NCBI GenBank assembly: GCA_002169365.1
Contig: NHLE01000058.1
Coordinates: 12,113-17,305, forward strand
Direction: 5' to 3'
From: Pelagibacteraceae bacterium TMED259
GTDB lineage: Bacteria > Pseudomonadota > Alphaproteobacteria > HIMB59
DNA: 5,193 nucleotides
The first letter of the stretch is position 1, and each line of letters begins with the position of its first letter. The position numbers and the translations under genes are program-made. The notes under the pieces were generated by a model, which made no database searches, was not told the origin of the DNA, and saw nothing but the letters and a program-made list of their open reading frames with translations. This document shows, piece after piece, positions 1 to 5,193 of the stretch.

Positions 1-1914
1 AGATAAATTCCCCGTAGCATAAACAATAACCTTCGTGTTTTCGGCCTCAACAGAGGGAAAGAAAATAACACCCTTACCAAACTTGCCATAAGCGCCATAA
101 ATTCCAATTAAAAGCACTACGGATAAAAATAAAATCTTGAAAGGATTGTTGATACAAAGTCTTAAAATAGATAAATAAATTTTGGTAAAAAGGCCAACTT
201 TAGTTAAATCAGTCAAATCTTCATCCTCATCAGCATTTATTTTTGGTATTATTATCTTTTGAAGAAAGCCTTTTGATTTTAAAAACTTAAATGCTTTATA
301 AATTAGAAAACCAATCAATATTGTACTTATAATCTTTATCCCAATATTGAAATATTTATCTAATTGTAATTGGCCAAGGAAATTGAATGCTATGAAGTTA
401 ATAAAGGCAAATAAAATTACTGGGATAATGAAAAAAAAGAAAAGATTTCTGATTTTATAAGCCTGAGTTCCTATAATAGGAACAACAATTAGCGCCATTG
501 CTAGGCTTGAGCCTAGGACTGATATGACTGTGATGGGAATATATTTCATAAAACCACCCGTAGTGCCAGGCCAAAAAAGCAATGGAACAAAAGCAGCGAT
601 TGTTGTTAAAGTTGAAGCTATAATTGGAAGAGACATTCTTGATGCAGCTTTTATATAGGAGTCTGCAAGACCCATGCCTTCTTGAATTTTTCTTTGAGCA
701 TATTCAACGACAACCACAGCGCCGTCTACCAAAAGACCCACAGATAAAATTAAACCAAATAAAACAACCATATTAATGGTAAAGCCCATTGTATAAAGAA
801 CTAAAATTGCTGCTAAAAACGATCCTGGTACCGCCAGGCCCACAAGAAGGCTAGATCTAATACCCAAAAAGAGAATTACTACACTCATTACAAGTAAAAT
901 TGAAAAAATTACATTATTTTGTAAATCACCTAACATATTCTTAATATTTATAGACTCATCACCGGAGAAGGTAATTTTGATTTTAGAAGGAAGGTTTTTT
1001 TGTTCCTCGGCAACTAGGTCTTTAACCTGATCAACAGTTTCAACAATATTAGCGCCAATTCTTTTAGATATTTCTAAAGTGAAGGCTGATTGATTGTTAA
1101 GTCTCGCGAATTTTTCTGGATCTTTAAAAGTTCTTTTTAAAGAGGCAATGTCTTTGAATTTTATAGTTTTTTTATTATTTACCTTGATAGGAGTATTGAA
1201 AATATCATTTAAATTTTCATATAAACCTGGAATTTTAATAACAAATCGCCCATCTCCAGTATCCAGGTTGCCAGCTGATACAATTTGATTATTTGCTCTA
1301 ACGTAACTAAGAATTTCGTTTAAATCTAAGCCGTAAGCTTCAATTTTATTTTGATCGACGATAATATCTAGCTGCTCTTCTCTCTCACCGCCTATTTGCA
1401 CTTCCAATACATTTGGAAGAGATTGAATTTTATCTTTTAAATCATTTGAAACTTTTTTAAGAAGAAATTCAGAGATATCTCCACTTATAGAGACTACTAA
1501 GATAGGAAATAGGCTGATATTAACCTCACTTACTTTAGGCTCATCTGCATCATCAGGTAAATCAGATTTGGCACGATCAACTTGTTCACGTGTATCAAGA
1601 AGGGCCTGATCTGGATCAAAACCTTCGTTGAATTCTAAAAGGATATTGCCACCTCCCTGATAAGAGGTACTAGTCATTTCATTTTTTCCTTCAATATTTG
1701 AAATCTCATCCTCTACAGGTTTGATTAACAATTTTTCAGAATCTTCGGGTGATATCCCAGTTAGACCTAAGGAGACATAAATATAAGGTAGACTAACATC
1801 TGGTGAAGATTCCTTGGGTATGTTATTGAATACTAATGAGCCACTAAGTATAACAAAAAGGAATATAGATATCGTAGTTCTGTAGTATTGACTTGCAAGA
1901 CTTACTAAATTCAT
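1..1914 (-). CDS. RND-family efflux permease, 3' end outside window
   Basis: Inner-membrane, proton-driven permease of a tripartite efflux pump (AcrB/MexB-like, ACR_tran family). The window holds the N-terminal 638 codons of a protein normally about 1,000-1,050 residues long, so the second half is off the left edge. Visible parts are TM1 (about residues 14-30), the first periplasmic porter region (about 31-330, with the typical PKESSPDVSLPYIYVS start), TM2-TM6 (about 334-482), TM7 (about 590-610) and the GNLS stretch that opens the second periplasmic half. TM4 reads GLLVDGAVVVVEYAQRK. D397 matches the first proton-relay aspartate of AcrB (D407), while the second position (D408) is Gly398, as in many alphaproteobacterial relatives. 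Residues 483-588, between TM6 and TM7, are unusually long and contain two extra hydrophobic segments (about 491-514 and 522-541), then an acidic linker (ADEDEDLTD). The ATG lies 6 bases after the stop of the fusion-protein gene, so the two are probably cotranscribed and translationally coupled. Substrate cannot be told from sequence. Confidence 0.93.
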   Translation of the reverse strand, partial: MNLVSLASQYYRTTISIFLFVILSGSLVFNNIPKESSPDVSLPYIYVSLGLTGISPEDSEKLLIKPVEDEISNIEGKNEMTSTSYQGGGNILLEFNEGFDPDQALLDTREQVDRAKSDLPDDADEPKVSEVNISLFPILVVSISGDISEFLLKKVSNDLKDKIQSLPNVLEVQIGGEREEQLDIIVDQNKIEAYGLDLNEILSYVRANNQIVSAGNLDTGDGRFVIKIPGLYENLNDIFNTPIKVNNKKTIKFKDIASLKRTFKDPEKFARLNNQSAFTLEISKRIGANIVETVDQVKDLVAEEQKNLPSKIKITFSGDESINIKNMLGDLQNNVIFSILLVMSVVILFLGIRSSLLVGLAVPGSFLAAILVLYTMGFTINMVVLFGLILSVGLLVDGAVVVVEYAQRKIQEGMGLADSYIKAASRMSLPIIASTLTTIAAFVPLLFWPGTTGGFMKYIPITVISVLGSSLAMALIVVPIIGTQAYKIRNLFFFFIIPVILFAFINFIAFNFLGQLQLDKYFNIGIKIISTILIGFLIYKAFKFLKSKGFLQKIIIPKINADEDEDLTDLTKVGLFTKIYLSILRLCINNPFKILFLSVVLLIGIYGAYGKFGKGVIFFPSVEAENTKVIVYATGNLS

Positions 1915-1920
1915 GACTGG

Positions 1921-2826
1921 CTAAAAACCTACTTCTTCACCATTAGAAACGTATTGTTGTCCAACAATAATTAGCTTTTCTATCATATCCAAGCCTGTAA
2001 CTAACATAAAATCTGAGGTGTCTTCGACAATATTTACTTTTTTGAATAAAACTTTATTTCCTTCATCGATGACTTTCACACCTAAATCCCCATCATCCCC
2101 TAAAGATAGAATTGATGGTGATATTTTATGAGCCATCACCTCACCTTTCTTTATAGAAATCATTGAGGATAAACCATCTTTAAATTTTAAGTCTTTATTA
2201 TCAACATTGACAACTATTTCAAAAGTTTTGGTGTCAGGGTCTGAGAATGGAGAAATATAATCTATTTTACCGTTAACGTTTTCTCCCAAGATTGAAATAT
2301 CGACATCATTATCTTCAGAAATACTTAATATTTCATTTTCATTGATATATCCGAAAATTTTTAATTGAGATAAATCGATAATCTCATAAACTTTTTCTCC
2401 TGGCATAACTAATTCTCCAGCAATTTTATGGCCATCTAATAGAATTCCATCAAAAGGTGCGAATAAAGCTATTTTTTTAAACTCATTTTCTGACAATAAA
2501 TCTAATTCATAAAGATCTTGGTTGGAGTCAAATTCTTCTAATTTAATAATATGCTGACCTTTTTTTACAGACTTACCTGCCTTGACTAAAACTTTTTCAA
2601 TAGTGGTCATAACTTCAGATTTAATTTCAATTCTTCTATGAGCCTCAGTAGTAGAACTAAAATCTATACTATCATTAATAATCTGAGCAGTAGATTCTAA
2701 AACTTCGACATTAAAAAGTTTTGGTTCGCTTTTTTCTGCCTTGCCCCATTCAGATGCGTACAAATTAATACCAAGGAAGAAAAAAATAAGTGGCGTAAGT
2801 ATAATTTTTAAAGATTTATAATTCAT
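1921..2826 (-). CDS. RND efflux membrane fusion protein (periplasmic adaptor), hairpin-poor
   Basis: Periplasmic adaptor (HlyD/AcrA-type) that links the RND permease encoded just downstream to an outer-membrane channel. The 301 residues begin with a basic N-terminus and a hydrophobic core (about 8-22), followed by ASEWG, consistent with a Sec signal peptide. No lipobox cysteine is seen. Next come the first half of the lipoyl domain (about 66-97, with VLVKAGKSVKKGQ), the second half (about 120-157, with APFDG and GEKVYEIIDLSQLKIFGYINE), a beta-barrel (about 155-230, with ISPFSDPDTKTFEIVV) and a short membrane-proximal domain (about 231-301). The family usually has about 350-400 residues, with a coiled-coil hairpin of some 60-80 or more between the lipoyl halves. 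Here only about 20-25 residues lie there. The reading frame is intact, so this is not an obvious frameshift. The start is ATG. A GAGGG at 2840-2844 (minus sense) sits 13 bases upstream, far for a ribosome binding site. It is first gene of the pump operon. Confidence 0.9.
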   Translation of the reverse strand: MNYKSLKIILTPLIFFFLGINLYASEWGKAEKSEPKLFNVEVLESTAQIINDSIDFSSTTEAHRRIEIKSEVMTTIEKVLVKAGKSVKKGQHIIKLEEFDSNQDLYELDLLSENEFKKIALFAPFDGILLDGHKIAGELVMPGEKVYEIIDLSQLKIFGYINENEILSISEDNDVDISILGENVNGKIDYISPFSDPDTKTFEIVVNVDNKDLKFKDGLSSMISIKKGEVMAHKISPSILSLGDDGDLGVKVIDEGNKVLFKKVNIVEDTSDFMLVTGLDMIEKLIIVGQQYVSNGEEVGF

Positions 2827-2857
2827 TGTGGTAGTGGAGCCCTCTGTTGTCTAATAT

Positions 2858-2877
2858 ATATGTAGAAGAATACATAT
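2858..2877. promoter_or_regulatory. Perfect inverted repeat in the divergent promoter region (candidate operator)
   Basis: ATATGTA and TACATAT, perfect 7-base arms separated by 6 bases (GAAGAA), lie between the divergent starts of the efflux operon and rlmE. The size and symmetry suit a dimeric repressor such as a TetR- or MarR-type regulator, and efflux operons are commonly controlled this way. The repeat sits about where the -35 region of rlmE and the upstream part of the efflux promoter should be. In such AT-rich DNA a chance palindrome is possible, and no regulator gene is present in the window. Confidence 0.4.
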
Positions 2878-2882
2878 CAGAT

Positions 2883-2888
2883 TATAAT
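2883..2888 (+). promoter_or_regulatory. Consensus -10 box TATAAT upstream of rlmE
   Basis: A perfect TATAAT ends 4 bases before the rlmE ATG. With the usual 6-7 base distance to the transcription start, the mRNA would begin at or just inside the start codon, implying a leaderless transcript. No Shine-Dalgarno sequence is visible before the ATG. No good TTGACA-like -35 is seen at 16-18 bases; that position falls in the inverted repeat at 2858-2877. AT-rich DNA makes TATAAT common, so this is tentative. Confidence 0.4.
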
Positions 2889-2892
2889 CAAA

Positions 2893-3492
2893 ATGAAACA
2901 ATGGTATAAAAATAGAAAAAAAGATCATTTTTACCTTAAAGCTAAGAAAAACGACGTTATTTCACGAGCATATTATAAAATAGAAGAAATAGATAAAAGA
3001 TTTCGAATTGTTAAAAAAAATTCAAGAGTATTAGATATCGGATGTTGCCCAGGGGGATGGGTGCAATATGTATTAAATCAAAAAGGCTCTCAAACGGTTG
3101 TGGGTATAGATATTTTAGAAATGGAAAATCAGTTTGATGAAAATTTTGTATTTTATAACTATGACTTAAATGAATATGAAAATATTAGAAAAGAATTTTC
3201 ATCTAAAGATTATTTTTTTGATTTGATTATCTCCGATATCGCTCCCAATACATCTGGCAATCAATTCCTTGATCAAACTAATAGTTATAATTTAAGTTTA
3301 TTGTCAGTAAATTTTATCGATAAATTTTTGTCTAAGGGTGGAAATTTTTTAGTAAAAAACTTTCAAGGTGAAGATACTGAAAAATTATTTAAACATATAA
3401 AATCTTTATTTAATAAATGCTCATATGTGAAGCCTGAAGCCTCAGATAAAAGCTCAAAAGAGATTTATATTTTAGGGCTAGAAAAAAAATAA
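2893..3492 (+). CDS. rlmE: 23S rRNA (uridine-2'-O)-methyltransferase RlmE (FtsJ/RrmJ)
   Basis: S-adenosylmethionine-dependent methyltransferase that methylates the 2'-O of U2552 (E. coli numbering) in the A-loop of 23S rRNA during late 50S assembly. The 199 residues span the whole fold; E. coli RlmE has 209. The catalytic K-D-K-E set is complete: K29 (SRAYYKIEEID), D115 (SDIAPNTSG), K155 (FLVKNFQGED) and E190 (SSKEIYIL). The SAM-binding loop is DIGCCPGGW (48-56); Cys51-Cys52 replace the usual Ala-Ala (DLGAAPGGW). D73 in the GIDIL strand would contact the SAM ribose. The ATG has no upstream ribosome binding site and lies almost on a TATAAT. The gene is divergent from the efflux operon, and its 3' end overlaps the converging DUF2794-like gene by 28 bases. 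Confidence 0.95.
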   Translation: MKQWYKNRKKDHFYLKAKKNDVISRAYYKIEEIDKRFRIVKKNSRVLDIGCCPGGWVQYVLNQKGSQTVVGIDILEMENQFDENFVFYNYDLNEYENIRKEFSSKDYFFDLIISDIAPNTSGNQFLDQTNSYNLSLLSVNFIDKFLSKGGNFLVKNFQGEDTEKLFKHIKSLFNKCSYVKPEASDKSSKEIYILGLEKK

Positions 3493-3791
3493 TTTTTTAA
3501 CCAGATTTTTAAAGATGCCAGATTTCCAAATATCTTTTTTTTATTATTATATGCAACCTCAAAAATTTCTTTATCAGACTTATTTGAGTAATTAATTTTA
3601 ATAATAGGAAAAGAAAAATTTGATTTATAAAAAGTAATTTTTGTTTTATTAAAATCTTTATTGGGGGTTTGAATTGAGTAATTTCTCCAAATATTTTTAG
3701 ATAATCCATAAGAATAAGTATTAAGAATATATTGGAAAGTCTCTTTCGGAATTGAATAACTATGATTAGTATTTAAGTTTATTATTTTCAA
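3465..3791 (-). CDS. DUF2794-like small protein of unknown function
   Basis: This 108-residue soluble protein fits the pattern of DUF2794, a family found mainly in Alphaproteobacteria with no assigned function. The matching features are an N-terminal helix of the F-x-x-I-L-x-x-Y type (about 19-26), W-R-N-Y-S-I (35-40, the family's WRDYAI-like motif), a basic strand ITFYKSNFSFPIIKI (about 52-66) and a final helix LASLKIWLKN. I see no signal peptide or membrane helix, so a cytoplasmic location is inferred. The only start that keeps the full reading frame is TTG at 3789-3791, because an in-frame stop lies 6 bases further upstream and the protein has no internal Met codon. No ribosome binding site is visible. 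The 3' end overlaps the end of rlmE by 28 bases, tail to tail. The family call is from memory of its conserved residues, not a search. Confidence 0.68.
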   Translation of the reverse strand: MKIINLNTNHSYSIPKETFQYILNTYSYGLSKNIWRNYSIQTPNKDFNKTKITFYKSNFSFPIIKINYSNKSDKEIFEVAYNNKKKIFGNLASLKIWLKNYFFSSPKI

Positions 3792-3806
3792 TATATATTA
3801 AATTAA
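3792..3806. promoter_or_regulatory. 15-base AT-only divergent intergenic region with possible -10 elements
   Basis: Only 15 bases, all A or T, separate the TTG start of the DUF2794-like gene from the ATG of the thioredoxin-fold gene. On the plus strand, TATATT at 3794-3799 would place transcription initiation at about 3806, right at the ATG. On the minus strand, TAATTT (3800-3805) or TAATAT (3795-3800) would do much the same for the TTG. Neither start has a Shine-Dalgarno sequence. Any -35 elements must lie inside the opposite coding sequence. This suggests overlapping divergent promoters with leaderless or nearly leaderless transcripts. Confidence 0.35.
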
Positions 3807-4355
3807 ATGGTACTTTTGAATTCTTCAAGTTGTAATTTCAATTGGAAGCCAGTAAATTTCGAGTTTACTAGCTTACAAGGCGATAAGAGCTCAATATATG
3901 AATCTAAAGGTATCAATGGGTTATTAGTTTTATTTATATGCAATCACTGTCCTTACGTTAAATCCATAGAGCAGAAAATCTCTATGGAGACTAAGAGAAT
4001 CCAAAAAATTGGAGTAGAAAGCATAGCTTTCATGTCAAATGATCAAGATTTATATGAGGAAGATAGAAGCGATTACCTTCTTGAACAAATATCTCGAGCA
4101 AATTTTAATTTTCCTTATATTTTAGATAGGAATCAAGAGATAGGGAGGTCATTTGGCGTCCAGTGCACGCCAGAGTTTTATTTCTTCAATAAAGATTTAG
4201 AATTAAATTACAGAGGTAGACTCGATTCAAATGGCAAAGAAACAGAAATGGGAAGTCCAGAGCTTTATTATGCTATTGAAGAAGTAATCTCCAAAGGATA
4301 TTGTTCAACCCAACAATATCCAAGCATAGGTTGTTCAATAAAATGGAAAAATTAA
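3807..4355 (+). CDS. Thioredoxin-fold protein, AhpC/TSA (peroxiredoxin-like) family
   Basis: This 182-residue cytoplasmic protein of the thioredoxin superfamily has no signal peptide. It belongs to the bacterial group marked by an FICNHCPYVK motif near the N-terminus and a C-terminal PSIGC-x-IKWK signature, both present here (residues 43-52 and 172-181). The redox site is C45-N-H-C48. C120-T-P-E-F supplies the cis-proline loop, and C9, C166 and C176 are further cysteines. The Y83-E-E-D region and the FPYILD strand also match the family. It probably reduces thiols or peroxides, but members are not well characterised and the substrate is unknown. Length and both termini look complete. The ATG follows an AT-only 15-base gap without a ribosome binding site. 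The 3' end overlaps the next gene by 13 bases in another frame, so it probably heads a three-gene operon. Confidence 0.9.
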   Translation: MVLLNSSSCNFNWKPVNFEFTSLQGDKSSIYESKGINGLLVLFICNHCPYVKSIEQKISMETKRIQKIGVESIAFMSNDQDLYEEDRSDYLLEQISRANFNFPYILDRNQEIGRSFGVQCTPEFYFFNKDLELNYRGRLDSNGKETEMGSPELYYAIEEVISKGYCSTQQYPSIGCSIKWKN

Positions 4356-4834
4356 TTAAAAATAAAAAAAACCTTTATATTGCTGGTCCAATATTATTAG
4401 TTCTAATTTTATTAGCTTTTTATATCTCAATAAATAATAATTCTAAAAATGAGAAGTATTTTGATATTATACTTGCCACTCTTTACAATAATGAAGGAAC
4501 CAATCAAGAAAGTAAAATCTCATTTCTCTCCAGCTTAGATGACCCTAATATTTCTTTTTTTGGTGACTTAAATACAGCATCTATAAATAACATAGAAAAA
4601 TATGAAAAACTTGATAGAGATCTTATTCTTCTAAAAAAAACAATTTTAGAAAACAATTTAGATTCACTCCAATCTTTATCGCTTGATGAAAATTTTATCT
4701 TCAAAGATATAGCAAAAATATTCTTTTTGAATCTTGATTTAGATAATTACCCTAAGGTATTCACTGATAATAGCGAGGATATTAATAACTTCTTTTTGAA
4801 AGCTGTTAATCGTTATAATAATGAGAATAATTAA
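4343..4834 (+). CDS. Short single-pass membrane protein, possible YfgM-like partner of BamB
   Basis: This 163-residue protein has a basic N-terminus (MEKLIKNKKN), one membrane helix (about residues 12-31) and an Asn/Asp/Leu-rich remainder that should lie outside the cytoplasm. The topology (short positive tail, one helix, helical periplasmic domain) and its place just before a BamB-like lipoprotein gene match YfgM/TPR_21-like proteins, which in E. coli associate with SecYEG and periplasmic chaperones and sit next to bamB. It is shorter than the usual roughly 200-220 residues, and I cannot see a clear tetratricopeptide repeat, so this assignment rests mainly on context. I chose the ATG at 4343 rather than the longer TTG start at 4301, because the ATG leaves the usual short N-terminal tail before the helix and overlaps the upstream gene by only 13 bases. 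It overlaps the next gene by 14 bases. Confidence 0.75.
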   Translation: MEKLIKNKKNLYIAGPILLVLILLAFYISINNNSKNEKYFDIILATLYNNEGTNQESKISFLSSLDDPNISFFGDLNTASINNIEKYEKLDRDLILLKKTILENNLDSLQSLSLDENFIFKDIAKIFFLNLDLDNYPKVFTDNSEDINNFFLKAVNRYNNENN

Positions 4835-5193
4835 GCTATTATGTCTTTTATTCATTTTAAGCTCCTGTAATAAGTATCTAGGGGTAGTTGACAAAGACTA
4901 CATTCCTACAGAGGAATTAGATGATATTTTTGCTAATGATATTGATAGATCCAATCAAACTGAAATCTTAGAAATCAAAAAAATTATATATCCATCAGAT
5001 AATTTTCAGGTAGGTGATATTAGTTCAATAAAAATAAAAAAAATTATCTCACTTGATGAAAGTTCTGCAATTTATTTTGAAAAAGATAAAATTTATTTTA
5101 CTAAACAAGGAGACTTAATAATTTTTGATCTAAGTGAATCTAAAGAAATACTAAAAATTGATTTAGATATAGATAAAGAAGAAAAAATTATTA
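4821..5193 (+). CDS. bamB: Outer-membrane lipoprotein, BamB-like beta-propeller, 3' end outside window
   Basis: Only the first 124 codons are in the window. The N-terminus MRIIKLLCLLFILSSC is a lipoprotein signal peptide with lipobox LSS-C, so C16 would be lipidated after cleavage by signal peptidase II. After a linker of roughly 50 residues there is a stretch of the kind AIYFEKDKIYFTKQGDLIIF followed by DLSESKEILKIDL. This resembles a PQQ-type propeller blade (a strand ending in a residue pattern like 'VYTLDSQGKVSAFDLKTGKLLW'), though the usual Trp is not there. BamB is the propeller subunit of the BAM complex, which inserts beta-barrel proteins into the outer membrane. The start overlaps the YfgM-like gene by 14 bases, and YfgM-BamB is a conserved gene order in many proteobacteria. 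The assignment needs the missing repeats to be firm; a different lipoprotein with a propeller is possible. Confidence 0.65.
   Translation, partial: MRIIKLLCLLFILSSCNKYLGVVDKDYIPTEELDDIFANDIDRSNQTEILEIKKIIYPSDNFQVGDISSIKIKKIISLDESSAIYFEKDKIYFTKQGDLIIFDLSESKEILKIDLDIDKEEKII

Noticed and set aside
1094..1288. Plus-strand 64-codon open frame
   Set aside because: It lies antisense within the well-supported RND permease gene, encodes nothing recognisable and has no ribosome binding site.
3482..3498. A8-TAA-T6 run at the end of rlmE as a bidirectional terminator
   Set aside because: The possible stem is purely A-T with a 3-base loop and would not be stable enough for intrinsic termination.
3520..3542. 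AGAT...ATCT followed by eight Ts as an rlmE terminator
   Set aside because: Only about four to six weak pairs with a bulge can form, and the site is inside the coding sequence of the opposite gene. I cannot tell it from chance.
3509..3709. Minus-strand 66-codon open frame
   Set aside because: It lies in another frame of the same strand inside the DUF2794-like gene. The composition is that of shifted AT-rich codons, and the 108-residue frame has the family-like residues.
4301..4342. N-terminal extension of the YfgM-like gene from a TTG at 4301
   Set aside because: It would add 14 residues with no conserved look and increase the overlap with the upstream gene to 55 bases. An AAAGGA at 4293-4298 is only 2 bases from the TTG, too close for a ribosome binding site. 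ATG 4343 is the simpler start.
4504..4704. Minus-strand 66-codon open frame
   Set aside because: It is antisense to the YfgM-like gene; its Ser/Phe-rich translation is typical of a shadow frame.
4814..4819. TATAAT immediately before the BamB-like start codon
   Set aside because: It ends 1 base before the ATG and lies inside the upstream coding sequence, so a transcript starting from it would lack the start codon. It is probably chance in AT-rich DNA within an operon.

Overview
This window is a strongly AT-rich, tightly packed piece of a bacterial chromosome. It probably comes from a small-genome alphaproteobacterium, perhaps a streamlined marine lineage. The evidence is a protein that fits DUF2794 (a family largely confined to Alphaproteobacteria), RND pump proteins of alphaproteobacterial style, very short or overlapping gene junctions, and heavy use of A/T-ending codons and K/N/I residues. 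I see no mobile element, CRISPR array, tRNA or rRNA, and no gene-free stretch longer than about 70 bases.

Left half (1-2826, minus strand): a two-gene operon for a tripartite efflux pump. A periplasmic membrane fusion protein (1921-2826) is followed 6 bases later by an RND inner-membrane permease, whose C-terminal part runs off the left edge. Both proteins depart from the textbook layout. The fusion protein has almost no alpha-helical hairpin. The permease carries an extra hydrophobic stretch, apparently two additional membrane helices, between TM6 and TM7. No outer-membrane channel gene lies in the window.

Middle (2827-3806): a 66-base divergent intergenic region holds a perfect 7+7 base inverted repeat and a consensus TATAAT placed almost directly on the start codon of rlmE, the 23S rRNA 2'-O-methyltransferase gene. 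rlmE converges with, and overlaps by 28 bases, a small DUF2794-like gene on the minus strand. That gene appears to start at TTG and is only 15 bases from the divergently transcribed next gene.

Right half (3807-5193, plus strand): three overlapping genes, probably one operon. They encode a cytoplasmic thioredoxin-fold (AhpC/TSA-type) protein, a short single-pass membrane protein that sits where YfgM-like proteins usually sit, and the start of a lipoprotein resembling BamB, the beta-propeller subunit of the outer-membrane assembly (BAM) complex. The last gene runs off the right edge. The YfgM-like/BamB order suggests an envelope-biogenesis block.

The points most worth a second look are the paired architectural changes in the efflux pump, the palindrome in the divergent promoter region, and the apparent leaderless starts.
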